Source: Planctomycetota bacterium (GTDB taxonomy: Bacteria; Planctomycetota; Phycisphaerae; Phycisphaerales; UBA1924). From it: a stretch of DNA of 64,000 bases. The stretch is from contig JAGWZK010000001.1 of NCBI GenBank assembly GCA_018968885.1, forward strand, positions 287,870 through 351,869, read 5' to 3'. Position numbers and translations under genes: made by a program. Under the pieces are notes generated by a model that ran no database searches, was not told the DNA's origin, and was given only the letters and a program-made list of their open reading frames with translations. Numbering within the stretch: position 1 is the first letter of the stretch; each line of letters opens with the position of its first letter. Below, in pieces: positions 26,786 through 36,227 of the stretch.

Positions 26786-28636
26786 ATGCAGGAAGTCAAA
26801 CAAGTCGTTGCCGCCGCCTCGCGCCGCGTCTTCCTCAATTCCTACTTGCGCGCCTTGGCCTGGACCCTCACTGTCGCGGTCGGCCTCGCCATTGCCGCGC
26901 GGCTGACGCAGCAGACGATCGGCCTCACTCTGGAATGGACCAAGATCGGCATCGGCCTTGCCGCCGGTTCCTTTGCGGTCGCACTCATCTGGTGCCTGAT
27001 CAAGAAGGCCGCCCCCGTCGCCATCGCACGCGAAGTCGATGAGAGAGCCGACCTCCGCGAATCGCTTTCGACCGCGCTTTATGTTGAGAAGTCTGCCTCC
27101 GAAGATCCCTGGGCAGCCTCAGTCGTTGAGAATGCTCGTCGCACAGCAACTGGTGTCAACGTCAGCCGCGTGATTCCGATCGAGTGGACGCGTCAGTGGC
27201 TGTATCCGATCGTCGGGGGCGTCGCGCTTCTGGTTGCCTGGGTCACCATTCCGAATTTCGATCTTGCCGGTCTCACCAAGAAGCGTGAAGAGGTTGCCAA
27301 GAAGCAGGCCGATGTCATCGTCGCCAAGACCCAGGTCAACACCGCCGAGAAGAAGATCAAGGAAGCCCTCGAAAAGGCCGGCATCGCCCTGAAGGACGAG
27401 AAGGCCGACCCGATGGCTGAGCAGAACGGCCCTGATCCGACGAAGGCCGAGGAGATCCGCCGCGCCGGTCTGAAGAAGCTCACCAACATGGCTGAGCAGA
27501 TTCAGGAGAAGATGGACGGCCCCAAGGGCAAGGAGCTTGCCGTCATGAAAGACATGATGGAGCAGTTGAAGAGCCCCGGCCCCGGTCCATTGGCTGAGAT
27601 GCAGCGCATGATGGCTCGCGGCGAATTCGGCAAGGCCGAGCAATCTCTGCAGGAACTGCAGAAGCAACTCGCCTCCGGCGCGATGAGTGCGGATCAGAAG
27701 GAACAATTGCAGCAGCAGTTGCAGCAACTGGCCAAGCAGATGAAGAGTGCGGAAGGCAAGCAGCAAGCCGCCGCCGAAGCCCTCAAGAAGGCCGGTCTTG
27801 ATCAGAAAGAGGCCGAAGCCATCGCCAAGCAGATGCTCAAGGACCCCGCCGCGGCAAAGCAGGCGCTGGAAAAGGCCCTCTCCGAAAACAAGTCCATGAC
27901 CGAACAGCAGAAGCAGCAGGCGGAGGAGATGGCCAAGGCCCTCGAACAGGCCTGCAGCAAGTGCAACGGCATGGGCGAGAACATGAACAAGATGGCCGAG
28001 AACATGGGGAAGAATGGCATGGGCCAGCAGGGCCAGGAAGCCATGAGCCAGCTCGGCGATCAGATGAGCGAGATGGAGCAGATGCAGAGCGAGATGGAGG
28101 CGATGCAAGCCGCGCTCGGGGAGGCCCAGGAACAAATGGAAGGCATGGGCCAATCCATGGGCGAAATGAGCGGCATGCTCGCCAACTCAGATAACGTCGG
28201 TCAATTCGAGGAAGGCGATTCCACCGGTCAGCTCGGCTCTGGTTCCGGCGGCCCGGGTCAATCCGGAGGCGGTCGCGGCCCGGAAGAGAATCCTGCTTCC
28301 TACACACTTCAGAAGGACAAGGCCAACGTCAAAACTACCAAAGGCCAGATCATCGGCTCGCGCCTGGTGTATGGCGAGCAGGTTCGTGGTGAATCCGTCG
28401 CAGAGTTCACCGATGCCGTGGAACGCGGCAGCCAGCAGGCCACCGAAGCGTTTGAAACCCTCCGCGTCCACCGCGAGTACTCCGGTGCTGTGAAGCACTA
28501 CTTCGGCCGGCTGGAGGAGCAGGCCAAGAAAGCCAAAGCCGCCAAGGAAGGCAAGTCTTCTGATGGCCCCGCCAAGACCAGCCAAGATGCCAAGGACGCT
28601 GGCTCTGCCCCTGCATCCGATGGTGACAAGAAGTGA
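26786..28636 (+). CDS. Membrane-anchored coiled-coil protein
   Basis: 616 residues; GGAGG sits 6 bases before the ATG at 26786. Two transmembrane helices lie near the N-terminus (about residues 22-40 and 51-70) and a third near 134-150. A very long coiled coil rich in Lys, Glu, Gln and Met follows (about 160-490). The Met/Gly-rich part (GMGENMNKMAENMGKNGMG) contains a lone CSKC pair. A Gly/Ser-rich linker and a short helical domain end the protein. The N-terminal layout recalls DUF4175-like proteins, but I am not sure of the family. Its TGA overlaps the GTG of the binding-protein gene. Confidence 0.8.
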   Translation: MQEVKQVVAAASRRVFLNSYLRALAWTLTVAVGLAIAARLTQQTIGLTLEWTKIGIGLAAGSFAVALIWCLIKKAAPVAIAREVDERADLRESLSTALYVEKSASEDPWAASVVENARRTATGVNVSRVIPIEWTRQWLYPIVGGVALLVAWVTIPNFDLAGLTKKREEVAKKQADVIVAKTQVNTAEKKIKEALEKAGIALKDEKADPMAEQNGPDPTKAEEIRRAGLKKLTNMAEQIQEKMDGPKGKELAVMKDMMEQLKSPGPGPLAEMQRMMARGEFGKAEQSLQELQKQLASGAMSADQKEQLQQQLQQLAKQMKSAEGKQQAAAEALKKAGLDQKEAEAIAKQMLKDPAAAKQALEKALSENKSMTEQQKQQAEEMAKALEQACSKCNGMGENMNKMAENMGKNGMGQQGQEAMSQLGDQMSEMEQMQSEMEAMQAALGEAQEQMEGMGQSMGEMSGMLANSDNVGQFEEGDSTGQLGSGSGGPGQSGGGRGPEENPASYTLQKDKANVKTTKGQIIGSRLVYGEQVRGESVAEFTDAVERGSQQATEAFETLRVHREYSGAVKHYFGRLEEQAKKAKAAKEGKSSDGPAKTSQDAKDAGSAPASDGDKK

Positions 28637-29727
28637 GTGATGTCGCCCCGGTTTCGAAGCGACCGCGCTGGCTGATCCCCCTCATTGTCGTGCTCACCCT
28701 CGGTGGCATGATCGGTGGTTATGCGATCCGCGAAGGCGTTCGCCGTTCGCTCTTGCACAAAGGTGGCACCGGACCGGTGCCTCGCGCAGTCATTTACACT
28801 TCTGCGGATGATCCCGTCGCGCGCGAGTTCGTCGCGATGGCAAAGTCCATTCTCGATGTCGATGTCCAGATTGTCGGCGACACTGAAGCCACCAAGAGCA
28901 CCGGCATCGCCCAGCGGCTCATTGATGAAGCAGCCGCGCCCAAAGCCGATATCTGGTGGAGCAACGAAGAGCTCGCCACAGCACGGCTCATCAAGGCAGG
29001 TCTCCTCAACGAAAAGGAACTCGCCGTTTTCGCCGCCCGCGCACGTGTGATTGCGTATTCAACCACTCGCGTGAAAAACCCGCCGCGGACGCTGCGTGAT
29101 TTCGTCAATCCAGCGCACGCCGGGCGCATCGGCATGGCTCGACCCCAGTTCGGCACCACTCGCGCCCAGATCGCCGCGCTTGTAGCCATTCACGGCGAAG
29201 CAGCAACTGAAGCATGGTTGAATCAGCTTAAGGCCGCCAAGGTTCGTCTCTATGACGGCAACTCCGCCGTGGTGAGGGGTATCGCGCATGCGGAGATTGA
29301 TATCGGTCTGACGGATACGGATGACGTGTGGAGTGCACGGCGCGAGAAATGGCCTGTCGAGATGCTCTTTGAATCCGTTGATCCGCAACAACCACCGATC
29401 GATGCCGGCACTCTTGGCAACGGCGCGATTCGTGACGGCCTCCCCAGCATGGGCGCCTTGCGCATCTGCAACACGGCGGCAATGGTGAAGGGAGCGAAGG
29501 ATCCGGCGGAGCAGGTTGCCGCCAATGCGGTGCTTGATCTTCTCCGCAGCAAGACCTTTGAAATCACCATGGCGCAGAGTGACTCGCACACCATGCCCCT
29601 TGATCCCGAACTCGCGGCACAATTCAGTCAGAACCAGATTGAAAACCCCTGGATCGTCGATGCCCAGAGACTGCTTGCTGCGGACGAAGCCGCGCAGAAG
29701 CTCTGGGAAAAGGTGATGGGCCGGTAA
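28633..29727 (+). CDS. Extracellular solute-binding protein, iron(III)-type
   Basis: 364 residues. GTG start overlaps the preceding TGA by four bases (GTGA), suggesting translational coupling. An uncleaved-looking N-terminal membrane segment (WLIPLIVVLTLGGMIGGYAI) is followed by a periplasmic-binding fold: VIYTSADDPVAREF, KADIWWSNEE, DFVNPAHAGRIGMARPQFGT, and a GLTDTDD hinge segment. This is the layout of FbpA/FutA-type binding proteins for ferric iron. No permease follows; the ATPase at 10113 may serve it (inference). No lipobox, so it is probably held in the membrane by its N-terminal helix. Confidence 0.85.
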   Translation: MSDVAPVSKRPRWLIPLIVVLTLGGMIGGYAIREGVRRSLLHKGGTGPVPRAVIYTSADDPVAREFVAMAKSILDVDVQIVGDTEATKSTGIAQRLIDEAAAPKADIWWSNEELATARLIKAGLLNEKELAVFAARARVIAYSTTRVKNPPRTLRDFVNPAHAGRIGMARPQFGTTRAQIAALVAIHGEAATEAWLNQLKAAKVRLYDGNSAVVRGIAHAEIDIGLTDTDDVWSARREKWPVEMLFESVDPQQPPIDAGTLGNGAIRDGLPSMGALRICNTAAMVKGAKDPAEQVAANAVLDLLRSKTFEITMAQSDSHTMPLDPELAAQFSQNQIENPWIVDAQRLLAADEAAQKLWEKVMGR

Positions 29728-29770
29728 CTCTCGCACCTCAGTGATCGGCTTTCACCCTCTACCATTCACC

Positions 29771-31054
29771 ATGACCTTCGCGACATCGTCCGGAGCCGCC
29801 AGCGTGCACATTGAACCCAAGCCAGTATCTTCTACTTTTGGCGGCGTGAGCTCCGCGCTACTTACCGAGATTCGCGCTCTCATCGCCAAAGAACTCCCAT
29901 CTCTCACCGCTCTGCGGCACGACTTGCACGCTCATCCTGAACTTGCCTTCAACGAGAATCGCACGAGTAAGGTCGTTCAGAAAGAACTCGCCGCGCTCGG
30001 ACTGGCGTTCAAAGCCGGCATGGCCAAGACCGGTGTCGTCGCTTTTCTCCCGTCCACTTCGGGCAACAACGCATCGTCGGTCGGTCTTCGCGCTGATATG
30101 GACGCGCTGCCGATTGAAGAGGCGATGGGCAAGCCGTATTCAAGCACATGCCCTGGCGTGATGCACGCCTGCGGCCATGATGGCCACACCACCATGCTCG
30201 TCGGTGCCGCCCGGGTGCTGAAGGCGTTGTCACATCGTCCCAATGCGGTGTCGTTCGTCTTTCAGCCAGCTGAGGAAAATGGTGGCGGCGGACACGTCCT
30301 GTGTCAGGAAGGTGTGCTAAAAGGACAAGCTGGTGGCGGCATCGGTGCGCCGATTCGCTGCATGTTTGGTCAGCACGGCTGGCCGTCGCTGGATGTCGGC
30401 ACAGTGTGGACCAAGCCCGGCGCAGTGCTGGCAAACACAGACGATTTCTACATCACCGTCAAGGGTGTGCAGGCGCACGGCGCGTATCCGCATCAGGGGC
30501 GCGACACCATCGTCTGCGGCAGTGCGATCGTGACGGCACTCCAGACCATTGCCTCACGCAATGTGGGCCCCCTCGATAGTGTGGTTGTCACGGTTGGAGA
30601 ATTCCACGCGGGGACTGCGACCAACATCATTCCGCAGGAAGCCAAACTCGTGGGCACGGTGCGCACGCTGAGCGCCGCGACCAAGGCGATTGCCAAGGAG
30701 CGGCTGTTTGCCTTGGTGGAGTACACCGCCAAGGCGCATGGCTGTGAGGCCGAGATCAACTGGGTGGATGGATATCCCGCCACTATCAATGATGCTGCGT
30801 TGACTGAACGATTCATGACGCTGGCGAGGAACGCGGTGGGCAGCGAACGCGTTGGCCTCTTGCCAGAACCGAGCATGGGTGGCGAGGATTTTGCGTTCTA
30901 TGGGCAGGAAGTCCCGGCGTGCTTCTTCATGCTGGGCTTGAAGCCGTCGGGTGCTGATCGCTTCCCATCGCTGCATCAACCCGATTTTGATTTCAATGAC
31001 AACGCGCTGGCGTTGGGCATCGAGATGATGGTGCTCGCGGCAGTGGGGGCATGA
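29771..31054 (+). CDS. M20 family amidohydrolase (hippurate hydrolase-like)
   Basis: 427 residues from the ATG at 29771; a GTG at 29846 would give the usual ~400-residue length and is a fair alternative. Motifs of M20D peptidases: RHDLHAHPELAFNENRT, GLRADMDALPIEE, MHACGHDGHTTMLVGAARVL and FVFQPAEENGGGG, then the dimerisation lid and a final GGEDFAFYGQEVPACFFMLG. It should deacylate N-acyl amino acids using two metal ions in the cytoplasm. It follows the binding-protein gene by 43 bases and precedes uvrC by 27, so a shared transcript is plausible. Confidence 0.92.
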   Translation: MTFATSSGAASVHIEPKPVSSTFGGVSSALLTEIRALIAKELPSLTALRHDLHAHPELAFNENRTSKVVQKELAALGLAFKAGMAKTGVVAFLPSTSGNNASSVGLRADMDALPIEEAMGKPYSSTCPGVMHACGHDGHTTMLVGAARVLKALSHRPNAVSFVFQPAEENGGGGHVLCQEGVLKGQAGGGIGAPIRCMFGQHGWPSLDVGTVWTKPGAVLANTDDFYITVKGVQAHGAYPHQGRDTIVCGSAIVTALQTIASRNVGPLDSVVVTVGEFHAGTATNIIPQEAKLVGTVRTLSAATKAIAKERLFALVEYTAKAHGCEAEINWVDGYPATINDAALTERFMTLARNAVGSERVGLLPEPSMGGEDFAFYGQEVPACFFMLGLKPSGADRFPSLHQPDFDFNDNALALGIEMMVLAAVGA

Positions 31055-31081
31055 ACTGCAGTTTGGTTCGTACTATTTCCC

Positions 31082-32515
31082 GTGCCCGATGATCCGGACA
31101 TTTCGCCAGTTGATGAAGATGGCATGTTGCCATCGGATACACCACCGCCTTGGGGTAGTGAGACCGACGATCAGCGTTTGCAGCGACTTTCCAAGAAGGC
31201 CCGCGCACTGCCGCAGCGTCCCGGTGTGTATCTGATGAAAGATGCCAAGGGCGTGGTGGTGTATGTCGGCAAAGCTGCGACACTGCCCGATCGAGTTTCG
31301 AGTTACTTTGTGCCGAGTGCAGATCTGGGGTTCAAGAAGCAGCCGCTGCTGGATGTCGTGCATGATTTTGATGTGCTGCTGTGCGAGGGTGAGTGGGAGG
31401 CGCTGCTCGCAGAGAATCGATTGATCAAGGACATCCGCCCGCGCTTCAACGTGCGGCTGATGGATGACAAGACGTTTCCGTATCTGGTGGTCACCATGCG
31501 CGAGGAGTTCCCTCGCGTGTTTGTGACTCGCAACCCCACGGGCGCGGGAGATGCGGAGCTGGCGCAGCTGCTCAAAGGTGCGCGTGTCTTCGGCCCATTC
31601 ACCAACGCGGGCGCGCTGCGCGATGCGGTGAGCGTGCTACAACGGGTATTCAGGTTCCGCACGTGTTCGCTCGACATTGTGGAGAACGATGAGAAGAACC
31701 GCCATTTTCGCCCGTGTCTGCTCTACAACATCGGGCAGTGCACTGCGCCGTGTGCCAATCGCATTCCCAGTGAGCAGTATCGCGCGGATGTGGAACGATT
31801 CTGCCGCGTGCTGGAAAGTCGCCGCAGCGTGATTCTGCGCGAGATGCGCGAGGAAATGACGCAGGCGGCGACGGACATGAAGTTTGAGCGTGCCGCGGTC
31901 ATCCGTGACCAGATCCGCTCGATTGAGAAACTGGATGAGCGCGGCAGCCGCGACATGGGGTGGCAGCCGGAAACCGAGATCGGCCACATTGATCCGGAGA
32001 AGGGGTTGAAGAGTCTTCAGAAGACACTTGGTTTGGAAGAGCCGATCCGCTGCCTGGAGGCGATCGACATCGCGCACCTGCAGGGGGGCGAGACGGTGGG
32101 AAGCAAGGTGTGCTTCGTGGATGGCAAGCCGCTCAAAAGCGAGTACCGGCGCTATCGCATCCGCACGGTGGAGAACAATGACTACATGGCGATCCGCGAG
32201 GTGGTGAGTCGGCGCTATCGCGAGGCGGGTGCGGGGCATGAGTTGTATCCCGAGGTGATTCTGATCGACGGGGGCTTGGGGCAGTTGCACGCCGCGCTGG
32301 AAGCGTTTGATCAACTGGATATCAAGCCGCCGATGGTGATCTCGCTTGCGAAAAAGGAAGAGTTGATCTACGTGCAGCGCGAGAGTAAGCCGATCAAGCT
32401 CGGCCGCGACAACCTGGGATTGCGATTGTGTCAAGCGATCCGCGACGAGGCGCACCGTTTCGCGCAGCATTATCACCATGTGCTGCGGCGAAAGAGGACA
32501 TTCGAAGAGGAATGA
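31082..32515 (+). CDS. uvrC: Excinuclease ABC subunit C, short form without HhH domain
   Basis: 477 residues, GTG start. The GIY-YIG nuclease domain is present (PGVYLMKDAKGVVVYVGKA). Next are four cysteines in the FRTCSL...RPCLLYNIGQCTAPC arrangement known as the UvrC iron-sulfur ligands, and the UvrB-binding UVR helix (AATDMKFERAAVIRDQI). The RNase H-like nuclease domain has EAIDIAHLQGG, VILIDGG and DEAHRFA. The protein ends about 15 residues after that last motif, so the C-terminal tandem helix-hairpin-helix of typical ~600-residue UvrC is missing. Incision of damaged DNA with UvrA/UvrB is expected. Confidence 0.9.
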   Translation: MPDDPDISPVDEDGMLPSDTPPPWGSETDDQRLQRLSKKARALPQRPGVYLMKDAKGVVVYVGKAATLPDRVSSYFVPSADLGFKKQPLLDVVHDFDVLLCEGEWEALLAENRLIKDIRPRFNVRLMDDKTFPYLVVTMREEFPRVFVTRNPTGAGDAELAQLLKGARVFGPFTNAGALRDAVSVLQRVFRFRTCSLDIVENDEKNRHFRPCLLYNIGQCTAPCANRIPSEQYRADVERFCRVLESRRSVILREMREEMTQAATDMKFERAAVIRDQIRSIEKLDERGSRDMGWQPETEIGHIDPEKGLKSLQKTLGLEEPIRCLEAIDIAHLQGGETVGSKVCFVDGKPLKSEYRRYRIRTVENNDYMAIREVVSRRYREAGAGHELYPEVILIDGGLGQLHAALEAFDQLDIKPPMVISLAKKEELIYVQRESKPIKLGRDNLGLRLCQAIRDEAHRFAQHYHHVLRRKRTFEEE

Positions 32516-32527
32516 GCCGCTCGACGA

Positions 32528-32791
32528 CTACTTCTTCTTGTAGTAATCGATATTCAACTGCACGAACTTGCCCCATTCCTTGGGGAGATCTTCCTGTGGG
32601 AAGATGGCCTTGACAGGGCATTCGTCGACGCACAGGCCGCAATCGATGCAGGTGTCTGGGTCGATGTAGAGCTGATCGGTCTTGCCGAAATCCGGATCGT
32701 TTTTGGTGGGATGAATGCAATCCACCGGGCAGACGGCTGCACAGGAAGTGTCTTTGGTACCAATGCACGGTTCGGCGATGATGTGTGGCAT
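32528..32791 (-). CDS. 7Fe-type ferredoxin
   Basis: 87 residues from the ATG at 32791. The first cluster motif is CIGTKDTSCAAVCPVDC, with Cys spacing of Azotobacter FdI but Thr in place of the second Cys. The second motif is CIDCGLCVDECP. By comparison with FdI this predicts one [3Fe-4S] and one [4Fe-4S] cluster. It carries electrons in the cytoplasm; the partner enzyme is unknown. It follows metG by 37 bases on the same strand. It ends in TAG, which shows that amber works as a normal stop here. Confidence 0.92.
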   Translation of the reverse strand: MPHIIAEPCIGTKDTSCAAVCPVDCIHPTKNDPDFGKTDQLYIDPDTCIDCGLCVDECPVKAIFPQEDLPKEWGKFVQLNIDYYKKK

Positions 32792-32828
32792 GGGGGAGGA
32801 TGGTATTCGGTGCGGGAGGAAAAGACGA

Positions 32829-34466
32829 TCACACGGTGGGAGCGGAAGGGGCGGGGATGGTTCCTGGAATGGGTGCCGCGGGATCAGCCCGCATGAAGAG
32901 GGCATCACCTTTGGCGACGGTGCTGCCGGGCTTCAGGGCGCAGGGGCCGCCGAACGCCGCGAGATCGGCGAGTTTCGTATCCGCGCCGGGCGTGCAATTC
33001 CATGTCGACCAGAGCGCGGCCATTTTCTGCGGCATGGCGGGGGCCATGAGCACGCTGGCGACGCGGACGGCTTCGGCGCAGGTGTAGAGAATTGCGGCGA
33101 GTTCCTGTTTGGCCGTCGGATTTGCTTCGACGGTCTTGGCGAGCTTGAAGGGGGCGGTGACGTTGATGTAGCCGTCAACCTTGCGGATGATTTCGCTGGC
33201 CTGGTTGAATGCGCAGGCAATGTCGAAGCGATCCAGCGCTGCCACATACTCGACACTCGCTTTGGCACAGATCGCCTTGAAGTCGTAGTCTGGCAGCGCG
33301 GCGGCGTTGCCGGGTGTGGGCACCACACCATCAAAGTATTTCACGATCATGTTGCTCACGCGGCTGGCGCAGTTGCCGATGCCGTTGGCCAGATCAGCGT
33401 TGTAGACCTCGATGAACTTGGCATGGCTGAAGTCGGCATCCTGCCCGCTGAGAGGACCCTGCGTCAAGAGATACCAGCGCAATCCATCGAGGGAGAAGGC
33501 ATCGGCGTAGGCGTGCATGCGCTCCAGATCGATGAAATTGCCCAGCGATTTGGACATCTTCTGGCCCTCGCTGACCCACCAGCCGTGGCCGAAGATCATC
33601 TTGGGCAATGGGAAATTCAGTGCCATCAGAAGTGCGGGCCAGATCACCGCGTGGAACCACAGGATGTCTTTGCCGATCAGGTGCACTGCCGCGGGCCAGA
33701 AGTGCTTGCGCTCTGGCGTGTCGACGGTGGTGTAGTAATTGAAGAGAGCATCGATCCAGACGTACACGCGGTTGGCAGGGTCACCGGGCATGCGCACGCC
33801 CCACTGGGTCGCGGGATCATCGGTGACGGGGCGTGAGACGGGGATGTCGTTGAGGGTTTGGCGCAGGCGGCCGAGGACTTCCTGACGGCGTGCGTCGGGC
33901 TGAATGAAGTGCGGATTGGCATTGATGTGCGCGAGCAGACGCTCCTGATAGGCGCCGAGTTTGAAGAAGTAGCAATCTTCGGTGCGCTGCACGAGGGGCT
34001 TGCCGTTGATCGGGCTTTTGAAGTTGGCTTCGCGTGCCGCGGTCTCGGTGAGATACTCCTCCTGCCCCGCGTCATACCAGCCGGTGTACACGCCCTTGTA
34101 AATGTCGCCGGTTTTGAGGAGGGCGGAGATGTAGCCGGGCACCTTGTCTTTGTGGCGCGGCTCGGTGGTGCGGATGAAATCGTCGAAGCCGCAATTCAGC
34201 GAGGTGAAGGCGGCGCGGAAGGCGTCGGCGTGCTTATCGGCCCATGCCTGCGGGGTGCTGTTGTGTGCCGCGGCGGAGGTGACAACCTTGTCGGCATGCT
34301 CATCGGTGCCAGTGAGCAAGAAGGTGGAGCGAGATTCGCCCCGGATGAGGCGCATGGCCCGTGCCGCGGCATCGGCCACGGTGGTGGTGTAGCAGTGACC
34401 GATATGTGGGCGGTCGTTGACGTAATAAATGGGGGTGGTGATGTAGTAGGGGGCTGGGCTGGGCAT
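32829..34466 (-). CDS. metG: Methionyl-tRNA synthetase
   Basis: 545 residues. Class I synthetase signatures: the HIGH motif in DRPHIGHCYTTT near the N-terminus and the KMSKS motif in EGQKMSKSLGNF (about residues 305-315). TTPIYYVNDRPHIGH and WFHAVIWPALLMAL are typical of MetRS. The zinc-knuckle region between about residues 120 and 165 has no CxxC pairs, so it appears to be the form without a zinc-bound knuckle. The C-terminal anticodon-binding helical domain is present; the extra tRNA-binding (EMAP-like) domain is not. Charges tRNA-Met for initiation and elongation. Confidence 0.95.
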   Translation of the reverse strand: MPSPAPYYITTPIYYVNDRPHIGHCYTTTVADAAARAMRLIRGESRSTFLLTGTDEHADKVVTSAAAHNSTPQAWADKHADAFRAAFTSLNCGFDDFIRTTEPRHKDKVPGYISALLKTGDIYKGVYTGWYDAGQEEYLTETAAREANFKSPINGKPLVQRTEDCYFFKLGAYQERLLAHINANPHFIQPDARRQEVLGRLRQTLNDIPVSRPVTDDPATQWGVRMPGDPANRVYVWIDALFNYYTTVDTPERKHFWPAAVHLIGKDILWFHAVIWPALLMALNFPLPKMIFGHGWWVSEGQKMSKSLGNFIDLERMHAYADAFSLDGLRWYLLTQGPLSGQDADFSHAKFIEVYNADLANGIGNCASRVSNMIVKYFDGVVPTPGNAAALPDYDFKAICAKASVEYVAALDRFDIACAFNQASEIIRKVDGYINVTAPFKLAKTVEANPTAKQELAAILYTCAEAVRVASVLMAPAMPQKMAALWSTWNCTPGADTKLADLAAFGGPCALKPGSTVAKGDALFMRADPAAPIPGTIPAPSAPTV

Positions 34467-34641
34467 GCGAGCCGATAGTAGGAATGTGAGGCCCGAATCT
34501 CGTTTCGGGTTGATTGGTGAGGATTGTGTTTGGGCTTTTTGGGGTTCTGGCCCCCAACTTTGGGAATCGGGAATAAAGCGTGACCTTTCGGTGCTTTACT
34601 CTGTGTCGAATCGTGTGCGAGAGGGATGCGGATCAGCAGCG

Positions 34642-35298
34642 ATGACCAGGGAAGAGTTTGAGCCACTGGCCCTCGAACACATCGATGCGGTTTACCGCCT
34701 CGCCTATCACCTCACGCACTCTGTGGACTTGGCGGAGGATCTGGTGCAAGAGGTGTATGTTCGTGCCTTTCGCCCATCGAGCATCGCTTCGTATGACCCC
34801 TCACACAATGCGATGCGTTCTTGGCTGTTTGCCATATGTCACAACGCGTTCTTCACCGAGGCCGCGCGTCGCAAGCGCGGCATGAGCGCTTTGCCCGAAG
34901 GAGAGTCGGTCGAGGATCGGCCGACTGAGTCAGCGGAACTGCATACGGCGTGGAATCGTCCCAATATTGATTGGGATCAGGTTGATGACCACCTCAGGCA
35001 GTTCATCAACGAGTTGCGTCCCGAGTATCGCGAGGTGCTGGTGCTTTGGGGCGTGGAAGGAATGAAGTATCGCGAGATCGGCGAAGTTCTCGGCGTGCCT
35101 CTGGGCACGGTGATGAGTCGCCTGTATCGAGCGCGAGGCATTCTGGCGCGGCGGCTGGAGGAGCACCGCCGCGCCCAGGACGCCTCAAGGCAATCCGGCG
35201 GAATTCTTCGCCGGATTGGCGGCAACTCTGCCGCATGGTTGGCCTCTGTTTCGCTTGGCTTTTCAGGCGTGATTGCCTTGTCGGAGATTCACTCATGA
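34642..35298 (+). CDS. ECF-type RNA polymerase sigma factor
   Basis: 218 residues from the ATG at 34642. Region 2 (HIDAVYRLAYHLTHSVDLAE, then DLVQEVYVRAF) and region 4 (YREVLVLWGVEGMKYREIGE, then VLGVPLGTVMSRLYRARG) are intact, while regions 1 and 3 are absent, as in extracytoplasmic-function sigma factors. A C-terminal extension has a hydrophobic segment (WLASVSLGFSGVIAL), which is unusual and could touch the membrane. Its TGA overlaps the ATG of the next gene (ATGA), the classic arrangement of a sigma factor with its anti-sigma factor. Confidence 0.92.
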   Translation: MTREEFEPLALEHIDAVYRLAYHLTHSVDLAEDLVQEVYVRAFRPSSIASYDPSHNAMRSWLFAICHNAFFTEAARRKRGMSALPEGESVEDRPTESAELHTAWNRPNIDWDQVDDHLRQFINELRPEYREVLVLWGVEGMKYREIGEVLGVPLGTVMSRLYRARGILARRLEEHRRAQDASRQSGGILRRIGGNSAAWLASVSLGFSGVIALSEIHS

Positions 35299-36197
35299 AC
35301 CCCAACATTCCCGATCGTCCATTCGATATCGACGCCACTCGCGCCATTGCCGATGGTGAATCGGTGCCAGCTGGAGGACCAGTGAGCAACGAAGGCATCG
35401 CCTATGAGAGCCAACTGCGCCAGGCAACGGGTCGGGTGATGTCCCAGGTCCCCGCTGCTTCGCCGGCACTTGAAGGAAAGATTGACGGTGCCCTGGCGGC
35501 GGATGAAGCACTTCGCTTCCGCGTCAAGACGCTATTGGGCCGATCCATCGGGCGTGAAGAGATTCCGTCACACGCAAAGCGTCGCGCGGCGGGGACGTGG
35601 CGCTGGCTGCCATTGACTGCGGCCGCGGCGGCATTGGTCGCTTCAGTTGGTGTTGCGATGTGGACCACATCCATCACCTCTGACGCCATGTTTGCGTTGT
35701 CCAAGGATCTGGAGAATCGCCTCGAGTCTGTGTATGCAGAGGCGGAAAGCGCGCAAGTGACGAGCTCCACGTCTGTGGATTCGGCCCTCGACGAAGCGGC
35801 GCAGCTCTTTGGACAACGCCCGATGGGTATCGAGTTCGACGGCGTATTGGCCGTTGGTCAGGCCGAACTCCTCTGGGCCAGGCCGGCACGCACGCCTGTC
35901 GGCAGTCCCGGATACGAGTTGGGATTCGGCATTTATCCTGCAGGAGCCAGGCAGATCTCTGAACGCCGCGAAGTCACTCTCATTATTGGCACCGACGACG
36001 ATTTTTCGCGCGGACATATGGACGAATCGCGCCTGTATCGCATTCTTGGCAGCGACCTCATGGTGCGCGGTTGGCGCTACGGCGGGCTCACTTACTTCAT
36101 GACCGCCGAATCCAAACGGGCCATTTTCTGCCTGCAAGGTGCCATGCGTATTCCCGAGACCATCGAAGCCAGTTGCGATTGGCCGGACAGTCGCTGA
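35295..36197 (+). CDS. Putative transmembrane anti-sigma factor
   Basis: 300 residues, start overlapping the sigma-factor stop by four bases. The N-terminal 100 residues are cytoplasmic and helical (ALEGKIDGALAADEALRFRV), followed by one transmembrane helix (WLPLTAAAAALVASVGVAMW, about residues 101-120) and a periplasmic domain of about 175 residues. No HxxxCxxC zinc motif of the ZAS type is visible. The call rests on the overlap with the ECF gene and the topology. The periplasmic part could sense envelope state (inference). Confidence 0.7.
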   Translation: MNPNIPDRPFDIDATRAIADGESVPAGGPVSNEGIAYESQLRQATGRVMSQVPAASPALEGKIDGALAADEALRFRVKTLLGRSIGREEIPSHAKRRAAGTWRWLPLTAAAAALVASVGVAMWTTSITSDAMFALSKDLENRLESVYAEAESAQVTSSTSVDSALDEAAQLFGQRPMGIEFDGVLAVGQAELLWARPARTPVGSPGYELGFGIYPAGARQISERREVTLIIGTDDDFSRGHMDESRLYRILGSDLMVRGWRYGGLTYFMTAESKRAIFCLQGAMRIPETIEASCDWPDSR

Positions 36198-36227
36198 TCG
36201 GTTGCCATGAACATTCAATTCAACGCA

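Noticed and set aside
10113..29727. A complete iron ABC importer from the 10113 ATPase and the 28633 binding protein
   Set aside because: No permease is encoded near either gene, and they are 17 kb apart. A functional link is only a possibility.
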